Below are positions 33,551-43,268 of a DNA stretch of 64,000 nucleotides, piece by piece. Position numbers and translations under genes: made by a program. The stretch is taken from NCBI RefSeq assembly GCF_021044685.1, contig NZ_CP088014.1, positions 372,001 to 436,000 on the forward strand, given 5' to 3'. Origin of the DNA: Bradyrhizobium daqingense (GTDB lineage: Bacteria > Pseudomonadota > Alphaproteobacteria > Rhizobiales > Xanthobacteraceae). Each line of letters opens with the position of its first letter. The first letter of the stretch is position 1. The notes under the pieces were generated by a model. The model was given only the letters and a program-made list of their open reading frames with translations. It made no database searches and had not been told where the DNA came from.

Positions 33551-36500
33551 ATGCCGATCAATGTGTCCTATCCATTTTCCGGAACGCATCAGGTGACCCA
33601 GGACGCTTCTGGAGCCGGCAGTCATACAGATCCGAACAAAACCGACTGGTGGACCGCCGCATTTGATTTTGACCTTGTATACGAGGATGTTCTATCCATC
33701 GCGCCGGGAGTCGTGATCGCAGTAAACGAGTCGGTCCCGGACGGTCCGATCGATGGCCCTTCCGCCAGTGCGGCCAATGGCGGATTGGGAAACTACATAA
33801 CCATCCTTCATAATCCTGGCACAGCAAATCAGTTTTATGCCACATACGCCCACTTGCGGACCAACGGCGTCGTCCCTGCAATTGGCGACGAGGTTGCTTT
33901 AGGAACGATCATTGGGACGTCCGGCAATACAGGGACCACCGCCGGAATCCATGGTCGTCATCTGCACCTTCAATTTAGTACGGAAATTTTCCGTCATCCA
34001 TCCGGTGCAATATTTGCGAACGCAACGGACAGCTTCGACAGTCTAATCACGTTCGACGGTATCACACCGGTTACTGGGCAGTCGGTTACGGGTAGCTCAT
34101 CACCAAATTCCAATTACGGAAAATTCGGGAATTACTACGTTGGCGATCCCTATGCTGGTGACAATCAGCTCATTGGCGACGACGGGGACGATTGGTTCCA
34201 AGGCGGGCTGGGTCAAGACACCATCAACGGCATGGGCGGTCAGGACACGGCCGATTTTCGAGATCGTCTCTCAATAGGCTGGATAGTAAATCTTGATCAG
34301 AACAATGGGTTCGCGACCGCTTCGACCGGCGGGAGTGACACACTGATTAGCATTGAAAATGTAACCCTAGGATCCGGTGCCGATACTATTACGTTGCCAT
34401 CCGGAAAAATAAACAATGTGGTTGATGGCGGTGCCGGAACTGACACTGTAATCGTTCCCTATGTTTTCGGCCAGGGATACGCGGTTTCCGGAACGGCTGG
34501 CAATTTGATCCTATCTGGTCCAGCAGGCGACGATACGTTCCTGGGCGTCGACAATTTCCAATTCTCGAACGGCGTCACGCAATCTGCCGCGGCGGTGCTG
34601 AATTCGTCGCCTAGTGTTAACATCGTCACTGGAACCAATGGTCCCGATACCCTTGTAGGCACCCCGGGTATTGATCAGGTCAATGGGCTCGGCGGCAATG
34701 ACATCCTGATCGGTGAAGGTGGCGCAGATGTGCTCGACGGTGGTGCAGGATTCGACACTGCAGACTACCGCAACTCGCTCATTCCGCTGACCATCGACCT
34801 TGCCTACCCGACCAGCAATACAGGAGAAGCAGCTGGTGACCGCTATTTTTCGATCGAGCTTCTGCGCGGGAGCTCGTTTAACGATGCACTATATGGCGAC
34901 GGCAACAACAACACCCTCGATGGTGGCCCTGGCGCCGATCACTTGGATGGGCGCGGAGGGTTCGACTATGCCCGATATAGTTCCGCATCAGCAGGCGTAA
35001 CCGCAAGCTTAGCCAATCCCTCGCAGAATATTGGCGACGCAGCGGGCGACACGTATGTGTCGATCGAAGGCCTGTGGGGAAGTAGGTTCGGCGATATCTT
35101 GACTGGCGATAGTCACAGCAACAATTTGGACGGTGCCGCGGGCGCGGATGTTCTCAATGGAGGGGCAGGCTTCGATTACGCACGGTATCAGTCATCTCCG
35201 ATCGGAGTAACCGCCAGCCTCATCAACCCTTCCGTAAACGCGGGGGACGCGATTGGAGATACTTACATCTCAATTGAGGGATTGATTGGGAGTGACTCCG
35301 CGGACACCTTGATCGGTGACAACAACCTGAACATTCTTCAGGGACGAGCGGGTGCCGACCTCTTAAATGGGCAAGGCGGCTTCGATTACGCGAGCTATGG
35401 GTATGACTTAGCCCCGAGCCCGATAACGGCTAGCCTGATCAATCCGTTTATGAATACAGGCGAAGCAGCAGGGGATACGTACCTATCTATTGAGGGGCTA
35501 ATCGGAACCCGCTTTGCAGACACGCTGATCGGCGACGGCACATCCAATTGGCTAGTGGGAGGAGGAGGTGCAGACCTTCTCGACGGACAGGCCGGATTTG
35601 ATTACGCGGCATATTGGACATCATCGACTGGCCTGACTGTTAGCCTCGGCAATCCGGCTGCTAATACAGGCGATGCCGTTGGAGATAGTTATGTCTCGAT
35701 TGAAGCGCTGGTCGGATCGTTCTTCGACGATACGCTGATCGGTGACAATAATAACAACAACCTCCGAGGCGAGTCGGGCGCTGACAGGTTGATCGGAAGT
35801 GGTGGGACTGACGTCGCCGAATATTTTGAAGCCTCAAGCGGTTTAGTTGTCAGCCTGAGCAATCCGAGCATGAACACTGGCGAGGCTGCTGGAGACACCT
35901 ACATCTCCATCGAGGGAATAAGCGGATCGAATTTTGGCGACACGCTGATGGGTGACAACGGCAATAACCTGTTATTTGGTCAGGGTGGTGACGACATTGT
36001 GCTCGGTGGTGCCGGGGCCGATCTTCTTGATGGAGGGACTGGAAGCGATCTGGTTTCATATGCAAACGCGGCCTCCGGTGTTACTGCAAACCTTAGCAAT
36101 CCGGCGCAAAACGCTGGCGGTGCCGCCGGAGACACCTACGCTTCGATAGAAGGAGTTGTCGGATCGAACTTTGCGGACGTGCTCGTTGGAAACAACGGCA
36201 CGAACATACTATTTGGCGGAGGAGAAAATGATCGGCTGACTGGCGGTCTCGGCGCTGACATCTTCATGTACGCCCAAGGCGGAGGCACCGACACCATCAC
36301 GGACTTCCAAGTGGGGGTCGATAAATTATTGATATCGGGAGTCGTAGGCGTCACCAGCATTGCCAACCTCAATGTCTCTCAAGCTGGCACTAGCACGCTG
36401 ATCGTACTGGGTAGCGGCTTCGTGCTAGAAAATGTCACTCCAGATCAACTTACCGACAGCGATTTCATCTTCAACCAAACGCCGACCGATATCACGCTGT

Positions 36501-38476
36501 CGAATGCTCTGGTTGCAGAGAGCAGTGATAGTGGCACTGTGGTCGGCCGCTTTTCCACAGCTGATCCGGATCTTGGAGACACGTTCAGTTTTTCACTACT
36601 CGACAGCCCTGGCGGGCAATTCTCCCTCAGCGGTGCAAACCTGGTCGTGGCGGGACCGCTCGATTATGAGACAGCAACATCGTACGATGTGATCGTGCGA
36701 GTGACGGACTCCGCATTCAATGTCTTTGACAAGACGTTTGCAATTAGCGTGGCTAATGTAAACGAACCACCAACAGACGTTGTGTTGTCGAACGTTTCGA
36801 TCGCGGAAAACTTGGCCATCGGTACGGTCGTTGGGCGCTTGTCGGCACACGATCAGGACGCCAGCGAAACGTTCAGCTATTCGTTACTCGGCAACGCAGA
36901 TGGCCTGTTTTCGATCAACGGGGCCGACCTAGTGATGACGGGTTTACTCGATTACGAGACCGCGACTTCACATGAAGTCACACTACGGGTCAGCGATTCG
37001 GCGGGAAAGACCTTCGACAAGACCTTCTCTATCAGTGTCACCAACATGAACGAAGTGCCGGTGGTGGCCAACGCTGTTCCCGATCAGACTGCGATTGAGG
37101 ATGCACCGTTCTCGTTCATACTTCCCGCCGACACCTTTTCAGACGTGGATTTAGGCGACAGCCTTGCACTGACAGCGACGCTGGGAGACGGAGCGGCGCT
37201 GCCGAGCTGGCTGACATTCAACCCGGCGACGGGCGCATTCTCGGGCACGCCGCTCAACGGCGATGTTGGCGCGATCACGGTGTGGGTGACCGCGACGGAC
37301 GGTTCATTGGCCTCGGTCAATGACGACTTCACGCTTTCGGTGGCCAACACCGACGACGCGCCGACGGCGAATCTGGACACCGGTTCGGCCACAGAGAACG
37401 AGACAAAGAGCTTCAACGTGCTCGCCAATGATACCGATCCGGATGTGGGCGACAGCAAGACGCTTGTGTCGATCGGCGCGGTGTCCGTGTCGAGTTCCAA
37501 CGCTTCGGTTGCAGGCACCAATGCAGCGGACGCATTGTCGATAATCGGGGGACAGATCCAGTTCAGTCCGGGCACTCTGTTCGATCCGCTCAATACCGGA
37601 GACGCTGCGACTGTGATTGTCAATTATACGATGCGCGATGCAGCCGGTCTCACCTCGGCTTCGGCGCTGACTCTCACCATCAACGGCACGGCCGAAGGAC
37701 CGGTCTACAACGTGATCAGCGGTACGCCGGGCAACGATCGCAGCCTGAACGGGACCGCGGCGGCCGATCAAATCAGTGGCTTGGCCGGCAATGATGGGAT
37801 CGACGCCCAAGGTGGTGATGATCTGATTACCGCCGGTACCGGAAACGACCAAGTCTACGCCGGCGGCGGCAACGATACTATGATGGCCTCGATCAACGAC
37901 GGAAACGACATCTATGTTGGCGATGCTGGCTTGGACACCTTGGACTTCTCCCAGATCGGTACTCCGGTGACTGTCAATCTTGGCACGACGATCTTCGAAT
38001 TCACGGTCAATGGCATTGGCAGCGCGAGAGGCACACAGATCGGTACTGATATTCTGCTTTCGATTGAAAACGCGATTGGCGGCAGTGGCAACGATCAGAT
38101 CACCGGAAACAGGGCTGCCAATGTCCTCGACGGTCGGGTCGGCAACGACACGATCAATGGTGGCGACGGTGCCGACATCCTAATCGGCGGCATCGGCAAC
38201 GACACCATGAACGGCGGAGCCGGCAGCGACACCTTCGTGTTCGCGCCCGGCTTCGGCAACGATAGGATCCAGGGCTTCGACGCCAACCCCGCGGGCGGCC
38301 AGGACTTTCTTGACGTCACGGCGTTCGGCATCAGCGCTACCGATTTCGCGATGCGGGTCGCGATCGCCGACGTCGGTGCCGACACATTAGTCACAGTGGA
38401 TGGCGTCGACACCATGCGACTCGTCGGAACTAGCAATGCCGCCACCATCACAATCAACGATTTCTTCTTTGTATGA
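33551..38476 (+). CDS. Giant RTX protein with degenerate M23 domain and cadherin-like repeats
   Basis: 1641 residues, started by ATG after GGAGG. Residues 1-145 look like an M23/LytM domain: D41, H101 (YAHL) and H137/H139 (HLHLQF) are present, but the first zinc-binding His is Ala37, so it may not cut. Next come RTX-type calcium repeats and about eight 78-residue units with SIEGL.GS.F.DTLIGD and GADLLDG.GFDYA.Y. Two cadherin-like domains (near 975-1175), a CADG-type domain, a VCBS-like unit and a final RTX block (GNDTINGGDGADILIGG) follow. No signal peptide and the C-terminal RTX end point to type I secretion; no transporter genes are near. Likely a secreted adhesin or matrix protein. Confidence 0.85.
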   Translation: MPINVSYPFSGTHQVTQDASGAGSHTDPNKTDWWTAAFDFDLVYEDVLSIAPGVVIAVNESVPDGPIDGPSASAANGGLGNYITILHNPGTANQFYATYAHLRTNGVVPAIGDEVALGTIIGTSGNTGTTAGIHGRHLHLQFSTEIFRHPSGAIFANATDSFDSLITFDGITPVTGQSVTGSSSPNSNYGKFGNYYVGDPYAGDNQLIGDDGDDWFQGGLGQDTINGMGGQDTADFRDRLSIGWIVNLDQNNGFATASTGGSDTLISIENVTLGSGADTITLPSGKINNVVDGGAGTDTVIVPYVFGQGYAVSGTAGNLILSGPAGDDTFLGVDNFQFSNGVTQSAAAVLNSSPSVNIVTGTNGPDTLVGTPGIDQVNGLGGNDILIGEGGADVLDGGAGFDTADYRNSLIPLTIDLAYPTSNTGEAAGDRYFSIELLRGSSFNDALYGDGNNNTLDGGPGADHLDGRGGFDYARYSSASAGVTASLANPSQNIGDAAGDTYVSIEGLWGSRFGDILTGDSHSNNLDGAAGADVLNGGAGFDYARYQSSPIGVTASLINPSVNAGDAIGDTYISIEGLIGSDSADTLIGDNNLNILQGRAGADLLNGQGGFDYASYGYDLAPSPITASLINPFMNTGEAAGDTYLSIEGLIGTRFADTLIGDGTSNWLVGGGGADLLDGQAGFDYAAYWTSSTGLTVSLGNPAANTGDAVGDSYVSIEALVGSFFDDTLIGDNNNNNLRGESGADRLIGSGGTDVAEYFEASSGLVVSLSNPSMNTGEAAGDTYISIEGISGSNFGDTLMGDNGNNLLFGQGGDDIVLGGAGADLLDGGTGSDLVSYANAASGVTANLSNPAQNAGGAAGDTYASIEGVVGSNFADVLVGNNGTNILFGGGENDRLTGGLGADIFMYAQGGGTDTITDFQVGVDKLLISGVVGVTSIANLNVSQAGTSTLIVLGSGFVLENVTPDQLTDSDFIFNQTPTDITLSNALVAESSDSGTVVGRFSTADPDLGDTFSFSLLDSPGGQFSLSGANLVVAGPLDYETATSYDVIVRVTDSAFNVFDKTFAISVANVNEPPTDVVLSNVSIAENLAIGTVVGRLSAHDQDASETFSYSLLGNADGLFSINGADLVMTGLLDYETATSHEVTLRVSDSAGKTFDKTFSISVTNMNEVPVVANAVPDQTAIEDAPFSFILPADTFSDVDLGDSLALTATLGDGAALPSWLTFNPATGAFSGTPLNGDVGAITVWVTATDGSLASVNDDFTLSVANTDDAPTANLDTGSATENETKSFNVLANDTDPDVGDSKTLVSIGAVSVSSSNASVAGTNAADALSIIGGQIQFSPGTLFDPLNTGDAATVIVNYTMRDAAGLTSASALTLTINGTAEGPVYNVISGTPGNDRSLNGTAAADQISGLAGNDGIDAQGGDDLITAGTGNDQVYAGGGNDTMMASINDGNDIYVGDAGLDTLDFSQIGTPVTVNLGTTIFEFTVNGIGSARGTQIGTDILLSIENAIGGSGNDQITGNRAANVLDGRVGNDTINGGDGADILIGGIGNDTMNGGAGSDTFVFAPGFGNDRIQGFDANPAGGQDFLDVTAFGISATDFAMRVAIADVGADTLVTVDGVDTMRLVGTSNAATITINDFFFV
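34640..36250 (+). repeat. Tandem protein-coding repeats in the RTX gene
   Basis: Successive units of about 230 bases encode the pattern SIEGL-GS-F-DTLIGDN-N-L-G-GGADLL-G-GFDYA-Y-SS-G-TASL-NP--N-GDA-GDTY. DNA copies have diverged, so this is an old expansion rather than recent slippage. Confidence 0.75.
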
Positions 38477-38672
38477 GACGCAAATTCAGCCTCTGCCAGG
38501 ATGATCAATCCGTGCGGGGGAAGCACTTCATGGAGAATGTTCAGTCGCACTCGGTTGCGTTCCGTGACCTTGTGTAGCTGATCATGGTCCTAGTGCAGCA
38601 GCTCAACCACAGGTTGGTCTTCCGATCACTTTCGATAGTTATTGGATTGGATGTAATACTGGAGGGAACAGA

Positions 38673-38750
38673 ATGATGTGCGCTTTGCTGGTTTTCGCCG
38701 CCGCTGTCCTGTCGGTTGCTATGGCGCTACAGGCACTTTCGCCCTTATAG
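38673..38750 (+). CDS. Possible 25-residue membrane peptide
   Basis: ATG at 38673 follows GGAGGGAACAGA, a strong ribosome binding site. The peptide (MMCALLVFAAAVLSVAMALQ...) is nearly all one hydrophobic helix. Tiny membrane peptides of this kind exist, but nothing else supports expression. Confidence 0.35.
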   Translation: MMCALLVFAAAVLSVAMALQALSPL

Positions 38751-38756
38751 AACCGT

Positions 38757-39038
38757 TTGAAAGCTTTGCTGCAATTTCAGGGGCAACATCAACGTGAACT
38801 GCAGCGGTCCCATGACCTTGAGGATTTGTTAGCAAAGACTGATGGACTTCGAGAGCGCCTTTTGCCTGGCCCTGCAAGGGACGTGGAACACCTCAGCCGT
38901 TATCACAAAGAGCATTGGTTCAGATACCCCGAACGCGCCGCTACTGCCGACGTCTATAAAGCCGAAAGCGCCTGTCTGATGGTCGACCACCTCCTGGTCC
39001 AGGTCGCGCACCTAGTTAGTTATAGGGGGCGACCGTAA
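38757..39038 (+). CDS. Possible hypothetical protein (TTG start)
   Basis: A 93-codon frame seven bases after the small peptide (KALLQFQGQHQRELQRSHDLEDLLAK, then GPARDVEHLSRYHKEHWFRYPERAA). Helical and charged; could be real and coupled to the peptide gene. No domain recognised. Confidence 0.35.
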   Translation: MKALLQFQGQHQRELQRSHDLEDLLAKTDGLRERLLPGPARDVEHLSRYHKEHWFRYPERAATADVYKAESACLMVDHLLVQVAHLVSYRGRP

Positions 39039-39127
39039 CGAATCACCTTACCCAAACGTGCAGGACTGCAGATCGCCATGAAATCACCATCGGCCCCTTT
39101 GGCCACGTGCCCACGGCCGTAAGCAGC

Positions 39128-39253
39128 ATGATTGAGGACGAAATTACTCTCATCTTGACCGATGGCGACGACAAATTTGGAGGAGATGGTGCGCGGTTCA
39201 CTCGGGCAACAGGCCGGCCGATATGGCGCAATCTGACCGAGATCCCGCAGTGA
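39128..39253 (+). CDS. Possible gene fragment
   Basis: The frame ending at 39253 (MIEDEITLILTDGDDKFGG... ending RNLTEIPQ) reads like protein, and its upstream in-frame codons do too (HEITIGPFGHVPTAV) but lack a start codon. Probably a decayed small gene. Confidence 0.3.
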   Translation: MIEDEITLILTDGDDKFGGDGARFTRATGRPIWRNLTEIPQ

Positions 39254-40322
39254 TAGTGGGGAGCGCCCCACTACGTCTTGGCTGACGTGCGGAATTTTCC
39301 GCATTCTCCGCGGCCACAGCTAAAGATCGAGATAACTCACGTGCGCCTCCCCGGCCGTCACTTGGAGGTGAACGCCGACGACGCTCGCAATGGCAATGGA
39401 GATTTCCTCATCCATCTGCTCAACTATGATGGCGACCGACTTGTCGATTTCGATCTCGGCAATAGGTCGAATTGTAACATCCTGTTCATTCGCCATCACG
39501 ACACGGCCTCCATCTGTGATTGGTTCGGCTGGGGGTGGAGCGGCGAGACCCTATCCGTAAAATCCAATCAAAAGACGGATAGCAAAGAACGCCCCCGCGG
39601 CTACCGCTGCCGTCATGGCTATCGCGAAAGCAATTCTAGCGGCTTGGATGGCGGCCCCCTTGGCGTTGATCTCGTCGTCGGCAATCTTGGTAGGCAGATT
39701 GGCGTCATGTTGCTGCAGCGCCGCCCTGATTAGAGCGACAGTCTTCTGGCGTCACCCTGTGACACACTCAGCGCTGTCGCAAAGAGCATTCGAATCGTTA
39801 GCCTATGAAATACAAGCTTCGTTCCGATGTTGTCATCCACATACGTCCCCTGAAGTCTTGACGTGATTCAGTTCCCTTACGAGTGACGGTCGCGAGAGCA
39901 TTATTGCCGAAGGCGAGCTGCGACACACCTACCAGGATAGTGGGGGTCCTATGAAGTTTACCGGCCTTGCTGTGACGCTCCGGCGCAGTCCTGCCTTTTG
40001 ACAAACTGAAGGAACACACTGGCAGAGCAATTTGCCTTTACACGATCCTCTTTACACACGTCTCCACCTCGGCCACTTACAGCGCTTTCTGCGGCGCGGT
40101 CACAGGCCCGCCATGGTCGTTGCACTACTGCCGCCATCTCCATAGTTGAGCCAACGGTGCCGTTCAAGGCCCGGCAAGTTACGCGTTCAACCGCCAAACT
40201 GCGATCGGCCACAACGGTAGTTGTCCGGGATTCCCTCAACCTGAGGACAGCTCTAACATAGCTATCGTGTTGAATTTCGGAACCATTTGGGAAGCGCAAA
40301 CAAGAAAAAAGGAGAATGACAG
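39254..40322. other. No secure gene
   Basis: About 1.07 kb. A TTG-started frame at 39278-39733 contains HVRLPGRHLEVNADDARNG and FLIHLLNYDGDRLVDFDLG, which may be real protein, but the rest is unconvincing. Nothing else is recognised. Confidence 0.35.
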
Positions 40323-40709
40323 ATGAGCCTGGAGCGCCAGTACCGAGAGTTAGAGGATTTGCGAGAAAGGGTCCGTCAATGGGAACGGAAGAACTCGTGC
40401 CGGCGGTCGCTCGAAAGGCAGTCGGTGTGTCAAGAGGTTCTTCTCTCAATTCCGGGACACATCACCTCCGAGCCATGCCTGGTGCGTGATCTCTCCAATA
40501 GAGGTGCTGGCATTCAGCTTAATGGACTCACGCTTCTGCCGACCGAGTTTTCGCTTTCTTTCGATGGGTTTCGCACCACCTCTCCTTGTCGCCTCATCTG
40601 GCGACAAGGAGACTTCATCGGGGTGGCTTTCCACGACACGGGCCGTTACTCAGCCGTCGTTGAGCCAAATACGAGGCCTGTTTTGCCGCACAATTGCACA
40701 AGGAGTTGA
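40323..40709 (+). CDS. PilZ-domain protein
   Basis: A 128-residue protein with an AAAGGAG ribosome binding site. The PilZ pattern is seen as RDLSNRGAGIQLNG (the D/N-x-S-x-x-G motif, about 56-69), then SLSFDG-type strands, PCRLIWRQGDFIGVAF. A short coiled-coil N-terminus precedes it. PilZ domains often bind cyclic di-GMP through an RxxxR motif ahead of the core; here Arg residues near RRSLERQ (about 27-33) could serve. Single-domain rhizobial PilZ proteins may not bind the nucleotide. Confidence 0.75.
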   Translation: MSLERQYRELEDLRERVRQWERKNSCRRSLERQSVCQEVLLSIPGHITSEPCLVRDLSNRGAGIQLNGLTLLPTEFSLSFDGFRTTSPCRLIWRQGDFIGVAFHDTGRYSAVVEPNTRPVLPHNCTRS

Positions 40710-40841
40710 AACTCACACGGACAACCTCGCGCACTAGCACCTTGCGTCAGCTCCCCGCACCGAGAAAATGAGTAGTTGCTAAATCGCGTAAATTGAGATG
40801 AAGACGGCCCCTGGCTGGAGGCAAAGCCCCAGAGGCCGGCT

Positions 40842-41060
40842 ATGCCAAAGACTGTTCGTGAACAGCTCGACGAAGTGGAGCGAGATATCACACTTTACAA
40901 TGAATTCGCCGAGGCTGAGAAAGCTCGCTTCAAACTTGAGTGTTTCCTTTGGACAGCGGAAGAACGCATCGAATGGCAGGAGACGCAGCGTTCGATAGCC
41001 GAGCACCTCAGGGAGCTCCACGACAAGCGCACGGCTCTGCTTGACGAGCTTGAAGGATGA
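40842..41060 (+). CDS. Small helical hypothetical protein
   Basis: A 72-residue, highly charged helix-rich protein (MPKTVREQLDEVERDITLYN, then IEWQETQRSIAEHLRELHDK). It looks like a short coiled coil. It follows the PilZ gene on the same strand by 130 bases. Unknown function. Confidence 0.55.
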   Translation: MPKTVREQLDEVERDITLYNEFAEAEKARFKLECFLWTAEERIEWQETQRSIAEHLRELHDKRTALLDELEG

Positions 41061-41473
41061 CTTCGTAACCGACGCACAGATCGAACGTGCGCGACGTTGC
41101 TTGGTCTCAAACGAGACTGCCGAAACCGAACGACCGCGCGCTTATACCGATTGAAGTGGTATCGGCGTACGTCTCGCGGAGGCTGGTAACGAAGCCACGA
41201 GCCGGAGGACAACTTGGCTCGGCGTACTGCGGATGATATCCGGAATGCTTCTCTTCTCAAGCACGAGCCGCTCGCTTCGGCACGCGGTCAGATTACGCTA
41301 ATGAGGCGCACTGTGCAGGGATACCTTACGACGTTACGATGGAAGAGTTCCAGGCGCTGTTATAGCCGAATTGCCACACGTACAAACGTTCCGCGCGCCT
41401 GCACTTACTTTGGCGCTGCCTTAGACGAACATTGGACTACGATGACGGCTTCCCTTGGAATGGGACGGTCATA
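41061..41473. other. No gene recognised
   Basis: About 410 bases with only short frames lacking domains and start signals. Confidence 0.4.
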
Positions 41474-41677
41474 ATGCGGTACAGAGTGTTCGTGGTGGAC
41501 AGCAGCCGGCGAGTGATCTGCGCCGCGAAGCTCGACTGCATCGACGAGCAGGCTGCGAGATGTCGAGCCGAGCAAATGTGTGGGGAGCACGACGTTGAGC
41601 TTTGGGAAGGGGATCGGCTTGTCGCTGTCTTTCGAAGCGCAACGTCGAATGAAAATCAAAGCGACCGCTTATCCTGA
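41474..41677 (+). CDS. Small hypothetical protein
   Basis: A 67-residue protein (MRYRVFVVDSSRRVICAAKLD...) of strand-helix-strand layout: RYRVFVVD, then a helix (EQAARCRAEQMCG), then VELWEGDRLVAVF. This layout is common in short rhizobial proteins of unknown role. The start is the in-frame ATG nearest the domain. Confidence 0.6.
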   Translation: MRYRVFVVDSSRRVICAAKLDCIDEQAARCRAEQMCGEHDVELWEGDRLVAVFRSATSNENQSDRLS

Positions 41678-41799
41678 TTAGAGGGCCAGCCTCGCCGCCG
41701 AACTAACGCGGATACTCATTTAAAGGTTCACTGGGCTGTAAATAGGGGATGAGAGCTTCGGAGATGCGAACAGAGCCGCATTCGCGCGGCTCATCTTCT

Positions 41800-42081
41800 T
41801 TATTCACCTTCGGCGTCGGCGTCTGCTTCCGTTTCATCGATATCTTCAGCCCCTTGCTCTTGTTCTTGCTCTCCTTCACGCTCTTCGTCTTTGTCCCGCT
41901 CATCTTCGTCAGCTTCTTCCTCCCGATAGTCAAAATCGAGCTCTTTGTAGTCGATCTCGCATCGGCCTGTTTCTTCTGCTTCTAAGAGACCGCCGCAATC
42001 CGTGCACCGTTGCGCGAAGAACACGCGCTCCTCATCGACGAACGATTGTCGGCACTCTGGACACCAGAGAAAGTCAGACAT
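41800..42081 (-). CDS. Zinc-ribbon protein with long acidic tail
   Basis: From ATG 42081 the 93-residue protein begins MSDFLWCPECRQSF and continues RCTDCGG, a four-Cys zinc ribbon (CPEC and CTDC). The second half is almost all Glu and Asp. The acidic tail could mimic DNA or bind basic proteins. It is the last gene of the minus-strand module and overlaps the upstream gene by eight bases. Confidence 0.65.
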   Translation of the reverse strand: MSDFLWCPECRQSFVDEERVFFAQRCTDCGGLLEAEETGRCEIDYKELDFDYREEEADEDERDKDEEREGEQEQEQGAEDIDETEADADAEGE

Positions 42082-42226
42082 TCTGCGGCTCCTTCTTCTG
42101 ACGCGGCCTCCTCGCTTTCTGGAGAGCCGCGCTTTCCTGCGCAATTTGCTCCTTGAGCGCCTTCAGCTCGCTGTCGATAGCTGTCTTGTGTGCAAGCAAT
42201 TCAGTTATACGCTGTAGTCTGTCCAT
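42074..42226 (-). CDS. Small coiled-coil hypothetical protein
   Basis: From ATG 42226 the 50-residue protein (MDRLQRITELLAHKTAIDSE...) is one charged helix with heptad spacing and a basic tail (KARRPRQKKEP). Its start overlaps the stop of the replication-relaxation gene, and its end overlaps the zinc-ribbon gene, so it is translationally linked to both. Confidence 0.55.
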   Translation of the reverse strand: MDRLQRITELLAHKTAIDSELKALKEQIAQESAALQKARRPRQKKEPQNV

Positions 42227-43158
42227 TACTCTGCTCCTATGTCGAGAGTTTTGCCACCGCATTGCAGCCATTGCCGGTTGAACGCCCAACCGCGATCATC
42301 AGGCTGCGGCGTGTCGCCTGTGATTGTGGGAAAGACACTGAAAGCGAAGCGATCGAGATGAGGCCCCCCAGTGGAAGCCAAGAGTTCCCTCATGCTTTCA
42401 AGACGTGCCATCGTGGTCGTCGTGAACAAGACGGTCAGATTGGGAAACCCGAGATGCGTTCGATAGACGCCGCTCTCCAGCACATTGCGGTACGCGATCA
42501 ACTTCCGCTCAATGGTCTGCCGGTCCTTGTCGCTCCACTTGAGCTGCTCGGTTCTGAGATCGACTTCGAGCACAAAGAAACGATAATGGCCGTTCAGGTA
42601 TTCGATGGCGAAGGGGCGACCATCGGGTGTCAGCCGGTAGTCGCACTGCTTTCCCCGATGAGCGAAGGCGACTGGAAGACTATGATCTCCGCTCTCTTTG
42701 ACTCCATTCGGCGTGCACGGGCTCTGGAGAATTTCTGAGAAGGGCACAAGGCGCTCTCTCGCGCCGATCTCGAAAGACGCCATCACCTGGCTCTCTGTCA
42801 GAGTATGCAGGAAGTGGCTCGAAGAGTCGCGGAGAAGCGGTTCGAAACCGATCTCGTTGAGCTTTGAGACGCCCCTTGGGGTGAGATGGAAAGCTTGGGC
42901 GCAGGATTGGTAGAGGCGCGGACTATCGAGTTGCGTCCTATGAACGGCAATCATCTTGTGCGGAACGCGCTTCAGCAGACTGAGCCGCGCGATAACCGCG
43001 CCATAGGATCGCCTCGTAAGCGCTGCAATATCCTGCGCCGTGAGGACCGTGTAGCGGCCAAGGCACTTTAAGATCTCAATATCGCCAGGAACGTTCGGGC
43101 GTATCGAGACAAGCTCGCCGCCGCGCGTCACAGGTTTCGTTGTCCAGCGTGAATTCAT
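42226..43158 (-). CDS. Replication-relaxation family protein
   Basis: A 310-residue protein with an N-terminal winged helix (ILKCLGRYTVLTAQDIAALT, about 29-48, then YGAVIARLSLLKR). The middle and C-terminal parts are typical of the Replic_Relax family: FHLTPRGVSKLNEIG, DYRLTPDGRPFAIEYLNGHYRFFVLEVDL as pieces, then KLIAYRNVLESGVY and FPNLTVLFTTTT. Members occur on plasmids and integrative elements and are thought to help origin opening or transfer. It lies between the TraG-like ATPase and two small genes. Confidence 0.75.
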   Translation of the reverse strand: MNSRWTTKPVTRGGELVSIRPNVPGDIEILKCLGRYTVLTAQDIAALTRRSYGAVIARLSLLKRVPHKMIAVHRTQLDSPRLYQSCAQAFHLTPRGVSKLNEIGFEPLLRDSSSHFLHTLTESQVMASFEIGARERLVPFSEILQSPCTPNGVKESGDHSLPVAFAHRGKQCDYRLTPDGRPFAIEYLNGHYRFFVLEVDLRTEQLKWSDKDRQTIERKLIAYRNVLESGVYRTHLGFPNLTVLFTTTTMARLESMRELLASTGGPHLDRFAFSVFPTITGDTPQPDDRGWAFNRQWLQCGGKTLDIGAE

Positions 43159-43268
43159 AGCGCGGAAGATAAATCCGCGCGGAGCGGCTGATAAGTCGGC
43201 AGCTATGTGGGTCGTTGAGGTATCGTAGCACGCAGTGGAAGATCATGTACCAACCGCTGCGCGCAAAA

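Noticed and set aside
34640..36250. CRISPR-like repeats
   Set aside because: The repeats are about 230 bases, diverged and in frame within the RTX protein; no short exact repeats with spacers exist, and no cas genes are present.
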